Assembly (NCBI RefSeq): GCF_002878395.1
Contig: NC_061119.1
Location: forward strand, 39,881,882 to 39,945,881
DNA length: 64,000 nt
Source of the DNA: Capsicum annuum
Taxonomy: Eukaryota; Streptophyta; Magnoliopsida; Solanales; Solanaceae
Direction: 5' to 3'
The position numbers and the translations under genes are program-made. The notes beneath the pieces were generated by a model. The model made no database searches, had not been told where the DNA came from, and saw only the letters and a program-made list of their open reading frames with translations. The stretch's first letter is position 1. Each line of letters starts with the position of its first letter. This document shows positions 25,583-32,491 of the stretch, piece by piece.

Positions 25583-25612
25583 AATCTATTTCATACGTCA
25601 GATATCCGCACC
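25583..25612 (+). repeat. Terminal redundancy of the pararetrovirus copy (left)
   Basis: Thirty bases identical to 31630-31659, beginning AAATCTATTTCATACGTCAG and ending ATATCCGCAC. Here they run on into the primer site; at the right end they stop at flanking DNA. Confidence 0.92.
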
Positions 25613-25622
25613 CCCCTACAAT

Positions 25623-25635
25623 TGGTATCAGAGCC
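25623..25635 (+). promoter_or_regulatory. tRNA-Met primer-binding site of the pararetrovirus
   Basis: TGGTATCAGAGCC is the exact complement of the 3' end of plant initiator tRNA-Met. It is the minus-strand DNA start site in Caulimoviridae and marks position 1 of the genome by convention. Confidence 0.95.
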
Positions 25636-25710
25636 CAGTAATTCAAAAAATACGGAAGTGAGATATATGTTAAAGTTATTAGAATTTACCTATAAATTAT
25701 TAAATTAATT

Positions 25711-25968
25711 ATGAGAAGACCATTTAAAATTAGAGAAGCTTTTAGAAAAATTAAAGAATCTTTAATCAGTAATTATTCAGAATATATAAGTCTAAATAAA
25801 ACAAAAGAAAACCCACAAAGATTAGCCTACTTAATTACATTAACATATAGTATTGAATCAAAATTAATAATCCATTTAAAATCTAGAAGAATGAGACACA
25901 TACTATCTAATTATAATAAAATTAGATTTAGATATCCGCCAAGATATTATAAATATAATTTAAAATGA
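25711..25968 (+). CDS. Pararetrovirus small ORF after the primer site (85 aa)
   Basis: A basic 85-residue protein beginning MRRPFKIREAFRKIKESL, with a hydrophobic stretch LAYLITLTYSIESKLIIHL around residues 38-56 and an Arg/Tyr-rich tail. Its stop overlaps the next start as ATGA (25965-25968), pointing to termination-reinitiation or leaky scanning as used by caulimovirids. The function is not recognised. It is the first ORF after the primer site but not the first after the promoter. Confidence 0.65.
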   Translation: MRRPFKIREAFRKIKESLISNYSEYISLNKTKENPQRLAYLITLTYSIESKLIIHLKSRRMRHILSNYNKIRFRYPPRYYKYNLK

Positions 25969-26138
25969 ATAAAGTACAACAATACAAAGAATTAAAACAA
26001 ATTATTTCTGAAAAACGTAAAGAATTAAAAATAAGAATAAAAAGACTACATTATAATATATTTGCCGGAGTTAGTAAAAACTCAATAGATACACAAAAAG
26101 ATGAAATATCAAAATTAGAATCACAAATAGATAGTTTA

Positions 26139-26186
<48 letters not shown>

Positions 26187-26210
26187 ACATTACTATTCAC
26201 AATAAAATGA
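25965..26210 (+). CDS. Pararetrovirus small coiled-coil ORF (81 aa) with microsatellite
   Basis: The N-terminal ~55 residues (MNKVQQYKELKQIISEKRKE and onward) look like a Lys/Glu-rich coiled coil, as in the small virion-associated proteins of caulimovirids. After residue ~58 the frame enters a (TA)n run (about 26141-26183), encoding alternating Tyr-Ile. The frame is kept and the stop overlaps the coat-protein start as ATGA at 26207-26210. The repeat probably expanded after integration, so the original C-terminus is altered. Confidence 0.6.
26141..26183. repeat. (TA)n microsatellite inside a viral ORF
   Basis: About 20 TA units in frame with the ORF at 25965-26210. It has no known role in such viruses. 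Confidence 0.95.
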
Positions 26211-27970
26211 ACAAAGAAGAATTTATAATAGATGAAAAAATATATGAAAACCACGAAGGATCAAAAATAAAAATAGTATTTTCTAATCTAGGAAGAAGAT
26301 ATAAGAAAATAGGTGAACATTTATATCTAATGTTAGAAAAAGAAGAATTAAAATTAGAAGATAAATTAACAGCAATGGTAAGAATAGAAAAAGAAAATGA
26401 AGAGATAGATAGGAAAAAGAAAATAGAAAAAATAAAACAACAAACTACGGAAGAAATACAAAAAATAGAAGAAACTAAAAATAGTAGGATTGCTGAATTA
26501 GAAAAAGAACTACAAATGTTAAAAGAGCTGCATGAACAAAGGCAAAAAGAAAAAGAAGAAAAAGATAGAGAACAAAAATTGCTGAACGAGATAAATCAAT
26601 TTAAGGAAAAATTGGAAATAAATAATATAGATGTTGAAGAGACAGAGACAGATAATTATGATTCCAAAGATAGTGAAACATATACAGAAATATTAACAAA
26701 TACAAAAAATTTAGAAATTAATGAAAAACAAAAAGAAATTAATGAGGAAAACTTAGAAAGTACCCACACAGAAATAAATACTCTTGATAAAAAAGAAGAT
26801 GAAAATATAATACCTAAAACAACAGAAATAAGAAAACCTATGTATTATAAGAATAAGTTTAAAAAATATAATGAATATGACAAATGGATACCAAAATAAA
26901 TAATTAATAAAAATTATAACTTTTTAGACCTAGACTGTGTAATAGATACAGAAAAAACAATACAATTATGGATAGGATATATGACAAAACAATTATTAGA
27001 TAATAATATAAACATAACAGATGCACCAGAATATATAGAAAGAACACTAATAGGATCAGTAAAACTATGGTTTTCAAATTTAACTGAAAATAGCAAAAAA
27101 GTATTAAGAACTAATAAACCTATAGAAGGAACATCATCAACAACAACTAAACTAACACCTATAGAACTATTAAAAAAATATGAAACAGCTATAAAAGATG
27201 AATTTGGTAGTACGACAACAATAGAAGAAGAACAAGATGAAGAAAAAGATACAAATAGGAATTTAATGTTAAAATTAGCAATATGTTATATGTGTTATAT
27301 AGATGAATATACTTGCGCATTTAAAGAATATTATTATAAAGGAGCATATAGTATAGAAGAAAGTAAAGAGATAAGAAAATTATATTTTAATAAATTACCC
27401 GAGCCATTTAGTTCAAAAATAATAAAAAGTTGGGAAGAAGCAAAAATAGTAGATACGTTAGGAGCAAGAATAAAATTTTTACAACAATGGTATAGAAACT
27501 TAAGTGAAAAATATAGAGAAGAATTAAAAATGGAAAAAACATTAATAAGAAATTTAGCATGTTGCAAAAATAAAATAGCACCCCAATTTGGATGTGAAGA
27601 AAGATATTATAAGAAAAGAAAAAGACATAAGAAATATAAGAAATATAAAAAATCAAAATATAAATATAAGAAACCAAGAAAAAGATATTATGTAAAAAAT
27701 TATAAATATAAAAGACCATATAGAAAGAAGAAATCTATAAAAGAATGTACTTGTTATAATTGTGGAAAGTTAGGACATTTAGCTAGAGATTGTAAATTAC
27801 CTAAAAATCCAAAAAATAAACAAATATCAGAAATAAAAATAGATAATACAGAATATATGCAGATAGATTATATAGATTATGAATTAGAAAGTGAGGATAG
27901 TATATATGAAATTTCAGAAAACGAAACAGATAATGAAATAGATAATGAAATAGATGAATCAAATGACTGA
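26207..27970 (+). pseudogene. CP: Pararetrovirus coat-protein ORF split by one stop codon
   Basis: Two frames, 26207-26899 (230 codons) and 26981-27970 (329 codons), are in the same phase and separated only by a TAA at 26897-26899; the sequence between reads on without further stops. The first part is a long Glu/Lys coiled-coil-like region. The second has the capsid-like middle, a very basic Lys/Arg/Tyr block (27601-27740) and a CCHC knuckle, CYNCGKLGHLARDC, within 27746-27793, the Caulimoviridae coat-protein hallmark. The acidic C-terminus overlaps the next ORF. The product would be the virion shell; here only truncated forms could be made unless the stop is read through. Confidence 0.88.
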
Positions 27971-28586
27971 AGAAGATATAAAAATAATAACAAAGGAAGA
28001 ATATTTAAATGATGAAGGAACGGAACAAAAAATAATATTTGATAGTAACATATTTGATGAGATAAAAGGAAAAGAATTAGATTTAAGTGTAGAAAAAATA
28101 TTTAAAATACCAACAATAAAAAATATTTTTACTAGGAAAAAGGATGAATATTATGTAGTATGCCAAAAAGAACATGTAATAGACTGCAGATATGCAAAAG
28201 TCAAAGCTAGTATACCACTAGTAACAAAAAGAATAATTAATAAAGAGATAAATGATATAAAAAGTAAAGGAGATCCAATAAAATATGTACACCTTGGAGG
28301 TACAGAGATACTAATAAAATGGGAAATAAATAGGAAAGAATTATGTTCATTATATAAATGTTTGTTAGCATTTGAGCCATTTATTGTATATAACAAATTT
28401 ATTGTACGAACAGATAATACAAAGGTACGCTGGTGGTTAACAAAGAAAATACAAAATTCAGTTACAACAAAAGAGATTCGGAGACTAGTTTTGAATATAT
28501 TAAATTTCACATTTACAATTGAAGTGATCAGTACTAACAAAAATGTTATTGCAGATTACATATCAAGACAAAGCTACACAGACTGA
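27954..28586 (+). pseudogene. Movement-protein/RNase H fusion left by a deletion in the polyprotein ORF
   Basis: The first ~116 codons are the N-terminal part of a 30K-type movement protein, ending at the conserved YVHLGGTEILIK. The frame then passes directly into the end of an RNase H domain: WEINRKELCSLYKCLLAFEP, RTDNTKVRWW, VIADYISRQ. The C-terminal movement protein, protease, reverse transcriptase and start of RNase H are missing. The junction is near 28319 and keeps the frame. An intact ORF of this type is normally several times longer. The start overlaps the end of the coat-protein ORF by 17 bases. The product cannot have polymerase activity. Confidence 0.88.
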
Positions 28587-28633
28587 AATAATAGAAGAAG
28601 AAACTCTAGAAAAAAATACTTAACACCCTAACT

Positions 28634-29785
28634 ATGCTTTCAATGAAAGTGGATAGTATGGGTAATGAGATAGAAAAGCTAAAGACTAATGAAGATAAAC
28701 TGAAGTCTATAGCTACAAATCAGCTAACTCAGCAGTGTGCAGAGCTATGTCGATCGGAAGACATTAAAGTTCCAGAGCTAGAAGGAGACGTTGGGACACT
28801 CCATAAAACCCATAACATTTGTCAATCTACTTCTGCAGGTACAAGCAAAGGAGTTAATCGACCAAGATACCAGAATATGAATATGAATAAAATATTTGAA
28901 AAACCATTTACACCAAAAACACAAAAAGACCACTTGTTCATACCCCCACAAGTTACTACATACAGAGATAGCCTAAACCAAGATAAAAAAGTTTACAACT
29001 ACACCGCCCAGAAATACATAGAAAATATATACAGAGTACAAACTTTTCTAAACCATAACCCCAGAGCTACAAACATCAAAGAACCAAACACCAACTATAT
29101 AACCCAAAAATTACAAGGATATAACAAACTAATTGCACTACCCAAAACTAACCCAAGCCTAGTAAAAACTTGTTTTGACTATGGGCTATTAAACACCATA
29201 TATACCCAAGACGGAGAAGAATTAACAGCTATGGAAGAATTACACAAAATATTCACCACCTACAAAAGGATAACAAAAGGAAATCTATTTTACATAAAGT
29301 GTTATACTGCACCGGCAGAGATACTATATGACGAAATAAAACCAGGTATACAAGTTGTAAACATAGGACTAACCAGAGACATGATCATACCAGAAGATAT
29401 TACACAGCAACTGGAGATACCCAGAATTGAGATACCCGACTTCTACGCAAATAAACGACTTATTGGACTAGCTACGATTATCCAAGAACTAGCAAATAAT
29501 TATACTAATGGAAACCCAATATGGAGCTATTATTTGAGAGATCATCAAATGATTTACTCTAATTCAAAAGAGCTACGACAAGCAGATATGGAAGATGTCA
29601 GACAATGGATAATGACATTACTTAACCCAGAAAAACAATCTACCGCAAGAGCAATTAAAAAAGGATTTATTTCAGACGCACTACTGACAAGGTATTGTAA
29701 AATAATTGGACATAAATATCCAGATCACCAATGTTCAAGATGTAATGGAGAAGATAACATTATTCCAGAAGTACATCTAGAATAA
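28634..29785 (+). CDS. TAV: Pararetrovirus TAV/viroplasmin-like protein (383 aa)
   Basis: The separate last ORF of the genome unit. In caulimovirids with this gene order the product is the translational transactivator and inclusion-body protein, which lets ribosomes reinitiate on the polycistronic RNA. Its central block (about residues 150-255) contains LIALPKTNPSLVKTCFDYGL and GNLFYIKCYTAPAEILYDE. A Cys/His cluster (RYCKIIGHKYPDHQCSRC) lies near the C-terminus. The frame is intact, unlike the coat and polymerase ORFs. Assignment is by position and composition plus remembered family features, so moderate. A second, inverted copy of its 3' end is at 25339-25580. Confidence 0.7.
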   Translation: MLSMKVDSMGNEIEKLKTNEDKLKSIATNQLTQQCAELCRSEDIKVPELEGDVGTLHKTHNICQSTSAGTSKGVNRPRYQNMNMNKIFEKPFTPKTQKDHLFIPPQVTTYRDSLNQDKKVYNYTAQKYIENIYRVQTFLNHNPRATNIKEPNTNYITQKLQGYNKLIALPKTNPSLVKTCFDYGLLNTIYTQDGEELTAMEELHKIFTTYKRITKGNLFYIKCYTAPAEILYDEIKPGIQVVNIGLTRDMIIPEDITQQLEIPRIEIPDFYANKRLIGLATIIQELANNYTNGNPIWSYYLRDHQMIYSNSKELRQADMEDVRQWIMTLLNPEKQSTARAIKKGFISDALLTRYCKIIGHKYPDHQCSRCNGEDNIIPEVHLE

Positions 29786-30082
29786 AAGAAGACAAAATGC
29801 CAGCTGAAAAGATAAGATAAGAAGCAATAATGGAGATATAGCAGATACGACAACATCAATAGAGACAAGATATTAAATTATTTATGATCATTGTATAGAT
29901 TTTTTTTAGTCTTTACGTAAAAGTTGTAATTATTGTAGACTTATAGACTTTTCTAGACTTGTAGAATTTTCTAAAGGCTATAGGTCTAGGTAGTAGCCTT
30001 TTTGAATTTTTATTAGATTAGTAGCTTTTTTTTTTTTTAGCATTTTAAAAAACGTGTAAAGATGATTGTAGAGATTTCGTTC

Positions 30083-30090
30083 TATAAATA
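30083..30090 (+). promoter_or_regulatory. TATA box of the pararetrovirus transcript promoter
   Basis: TATAAATA follows a spacer after the TAV ORF, where Caulimoviridae place the pregenomic RNA promoter. Transcription would start near 30115. AATAAA at 30087-30092 overlaps it and may serve for 3'-end formation on the terminally redundant RNA. The inverted fragment at 25083 stops just short of this box. Confidence 0.7.
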
Positions 30091-30210
30091 AAGGAAGCCG
30101 AAGGCATTGCAAAGCAAGCCTTCATGCGTTGAAGCAAATACTCTCTCCATTCCACAACAAATATTTTACTCAGTTAATTAAAAAACAGACATATTTCAAT
30201 AGAAAAAGCT

Positions 30211-30252
30211 ATGGAGGAACAAACTTCAGAAATATCAAAACTACCCGAATAG
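30211..30252 (+). other. 13-codon short upstream ORF in the viral leader
   Basis: ATG-GAG to TAG encodes MEEQTSEISKLPE. It is the first AUG after the TATA box. It is followed within about 20 bases by a possible stem (TATGAAT paired with ATTCATA). A short ORF ending before a leader hairpin is the layout used for ribosome shunting in caulimovirids. The role here is inferred. Confidence 0.45.
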
Positions 30253-30570
30253 GTATATTTATTTATGACTATGAATAGCTAAATTCATAATTCCCAACAA
30301 TCATGATATGATAAAATAAATTCATATTAGTTACTTTATAGTAGAATTATTTGAGGAATAATATGTTAAGAAGTTTATTAGCAAAGTGGAAACGGAGAAA
30401 AATCCCTAAGAACTATGCCATCCTAAAGGTGAAACCAATAAGGCAAGAAGCCGTGGCGGGGAGTAACCAGAGTAGAGGCGTTGTTTAAGGGAAAAAGTAT
30501 CCAGATTACCATGTTAATAGTGACCGAAGAACATATTATTTAAGAATAATCTAGTATATAGTAATCTAAG

Positions 30571-30819
30571 ATGACCATATTTTGTTATGTACATGGTCGA
30601 AGGGAATATTTTGAAAAAAGCAATTTTATGAACATGCATAATTATTTATCTGATGTGATGGTAGATAAATTTAAAATACTTATTTTGTATGCACTTAAAG
30701 ATATAAAAGTAGCAAATATAAGAAAAATCATATTAGAAAAATCATTTGGTGAATATTACATGACTAGAGTAAATTATATACCATACCTACCTAATTACTC
30801 TTACAAATACTTACCATGA
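30571..30819 (+). CDS. Pararetrovirus leader-side small ORF A (82 aa)
   Basis: Not recognised by family. The middle segment, KFKILILYALKDIKVANIRK then IILEKSFGEY, is repeated in diverged form at 31012-31180 (YLKVLILYILKDIEIIDIKK then IILEK). Its stop overlaps the next start as ATGA at 30816-30819. It lies downstream of the TATA box and upstream of the primer site. Confidence 0.55.
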   Translation: MTIFCYVHGRREYFEKSNFMNMHNYLSDVMVDKFKILILYALKDIKVANIRKIILEKSFGEYYMTRVNYIPYLPNYSYKYLP

Positions 30820-31010
30820 CAAATTACATAGAATTTTTGGGAAAAAATATGAAAAACATACAGATACTAGAAAAACAGATGAAAATAAATATAGACAAAT
30901 ACATGGAAAATAAAGATAGAAAATATATAGAATTTCTTAATATGCAAAAATTACTAAGACTAAAACAAACAACTACAAAATATTATAATAAAATCAATTT
31001 TAAAAGATAG
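30816..31010 (+). CDS. Pararetrovirus small coiled-coil ORF B (64 aa)
   Basis: Lys/Glu/Asn-rich with heptad-like spacing (MTNYIEFLGKNMKNIQILEK onward), reminiscent of the small virion-associated proteins of caulimovirids but not clearly homologous. It overlaps ORF A by four bases. Confidence 0.5.
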   Translation: MTNYIEFLGKNMKNIQILEKQMKINIDKYMENKDRKYIEFLNMQKLLRLKQTTTKYYNKINFKR

Positions 31011-31011
31011 A

Positions 31012-31180
31012 TCATCTAGATTATCTTAAAGTTTTAATCTTATATATACTTAAAGATATAGAAATAATAGATATCAAGAAAATAATATTAGAAAAAGTAA
31101 TAGACTATGAAATTGAAACCATAAATTGGCTAGAACAGTTATACGAAGAAATTTACCCAGAAGAATATTATACAGATTAA
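31012..31180 (+). pseudogene. Second copy of small ORF A, lacking its start
   Basis: An open frame of about 56 codons without an early ATG, paralogous to the middle of the ORF at 30571-30819 (LILYILKDIEIIDIKKIILE against LILYALKDIKVANIRKIILE). It ends TAA four bases before the ATG at 31184. The N-terminal half seen in ORF A is absent. It could be a truncated duplicate, or the remains of a gene whose start has been mutated. Confidence 0.6.
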
Positions 31181-31183
31181 GAG

Positions 31184-31486
31184 ATGTTAGAATATATTAG
31201 ACAAACTAGAGAAAATCAAGATAATCTAAATAATGAAATAAATTATAGAAACCGAATTATAAAAATAATGGAAAATCTAAAAGAAAAATTAATATGGATA
31301 GAAGAAACCTTAAAAAATTTAGAAAAAAGTACATGTGATAGTTTATATAATTTAAAAAACTCACTACGAGAAGAACAACACAAGATAATAAATAACATTG
31401 AAAATCTAGAATTAGATATACATTACAGTATAGTTAGGATAAATTATTATACAGAAATTTGTAACTCTGCAATTACTACAGGATAA
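31184..31486 (+). CDS. Pararetrovirus small coiled-coil ORF C (100 aa)
   Basis: It starts MLEYIRQTRENQDNLNNEIN and has long stretches of heptad-like Leu/Ile with Lys/Glu (IMENLKEKLIWIEETLKNLE). Its position after the second ORF-A copy mirrors that of ORF B after ORF A, although the sequence has diverged. A virion-associated role is only a guess. Confidence 0.5.
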   Translation: MLEYIRQTRENQDNLNNEINYRNRIIKIMENLKEKLIWIEETLKNLEKSTCDSLYNLKNSLREEQHKIINNIENLELDIHYSIVRINYYTEICNSAITTG

Positions 31487-31507
31487 AATAATAAACCAAA
31501 CAAATTA

Positions 31508-31659
31508 ATGAATATATCTTACGAAAAGAATAAATCATTAAGAGATATTAAAATAAAATTTAAAGATATTAAAATAAAATTTAAGAAATATCCACGCACA
31601 AAGAAAAATAGATTCACTAGATACCTAATAAATCTATTTCATACGTCAGATATCCGCAC
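31508..31659 (+). pseudogene. Last small viral ORF, truncated by the integration boundary
   Basis: The frame starts MNISYEKNKSLRD, contains a 21-base tandem duplication (two copies of DIKIKFK), then a basic segment. Viral sequence stops at 31659; the open frame continues to 31753 in flanking DNA, so its last ~31 codons are not viral. In the circular genome it would run toward the primer site. Confidence 0.5.
31630..31659 (+). repeat. Terminal redundancy of the pararetrovirus copy (right)
   Basis: Identical to 25583-25612. The copy ends here; the following TCCCATCTTCAC has no counterpart before the primer site. Confidence 0.92.
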
Positions 31660-31835
31660 TCCCATCTTCACAGGGTCCAAATGTGACTTGACATACATAC
31701 ATGTATGGGTCCTGCACCTGGCTGCATTAATAATATCTTTTCTTGACCAATGACACTATATCAAGATCTCGAAACTATTGCAGTAGATAATTTACAGATC
31801 CTTCATGTCTCCGGGTTGTTGTTGAAAATTTGATT
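31660..31835. other. Short non-viral spacer
   Basis: Unique-looking flank between the pararetrovirus and the hAT element. It resumes at 36848 on the other side of the hAT element. No gene seen. Confidence 0.5.
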
Positions 31836-31845
31836 GGTTGCTATT
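31836..31845. repeat. Target-site duplication of the hAT element (left)
   Basis: GGTTGCTATT, repeated exactly at 36838-36847. hAT elements make 8-bp duplications; the extra two identical bases may be chance or belong to the element ends. Confidence 0.88.
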
Positions 31846-32175
31846 AAGGGTGTTAAACGGGCCAGGTTGACCCGTCCCATTTAGTAAACCCGGTCCGGTT
31901 TTACCCGTCCCGATCAGTCCACAAGCTGTAGGGTAACGGATTTCGGACGGGATTATTTTTTTGGGGCCCGAACCATAACTGGTCTAGGCCCACCGGTTAA
32001 CCGGCTCAGTCCAAATTAATTTTTTTTTTTTAAATGGAATTGGATCATTGGGCCCTAAAGTAGCCATTGGCTCAACGACTATATAGCCGTTTTTGGGTCC
32101 AAACGGCTACTTAGCCCACTTTTATTAAAAAAAAAATAATAATTAAATTGCTTTTTTAAACCCAAAAAAAAATCT

Positions 32176-32183
32176 TATAAATA
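32176..32183 (+). promoter_or_regulatory. Putative TATA box of the hAT transposase gene
   Basis: TATAAATA lies about 315 bases before the likely start codon, followed by a CT-rich leader (TTTCTCTCAAATCTCATTCT) and a possible 5'-UTR intron acceptor TTTTTGTAG at about 32479. Confidence 0.45.
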
Positions 32184-32491
32184 ACCTACACTTTTAAATC
32201 ATTTTCCACACAGTTTTTCTTTCTCTCAAATCTCATTCTCTCTCAAGTCTCAATTCTCGATTCTCAATTCTCAAATAGTCTATATATTTCCTAAAGTACT
32301 CACTTTAATTTTTTAATTTTGCGATTACAAAGTACGAGTGAAAGTTTCTAAAGTCGCAACCTTCGGATACTTCCAAAATTTGGTATTGTTGTTCCATCTC
32401 TTACGTTTAATTTTTAATTAGTGTATTAATTGTTGAATATTTAATTTTATTATATTTGTGTATTTTGAATTTTTGTAGTTTAATTTATATT

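Larger units (their letters stand above)
25583..31659 (+). mobile_element. Endogenous pararetrovirus (Caulimoviridae, solendovirus-like), near-unit-length defective copy
   Basis: The order is: tRNA-Met primer site, small ORFs, coat-protein ORF with zinc knuckle, movement/RNase H fusion, TAV-like ORF, TATA box, leader with more small ORFs. It closes with a 30-base direct repeat of its own start (25583-25612 and 31630-31659), as expected for a circular genome opened next to the primer site. A separate TAV-like ORF and this gene order fit Solendovirus/Cavemovirus; a solendovirus is my preference because those are the EPRVs common in Solanaceae. Loss of most of ORF3 and a stop in the coat-protein ORF make it unable to replicate. 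No integrase, as expected. Confidence 0.9.

Noticed and set aside
27408..27719. 103-codon minus-strand frame rich in Phe, Tyr and Ile
   Set aside because: Antisense shadow of the Lys/Tyr-rich coat-protein region.
31559..31753. Full 81-residue viral ORF ending at 31753
   Set aside because: Viral sequence ends at 31659, so the last ~31 codons are flanking DNA.
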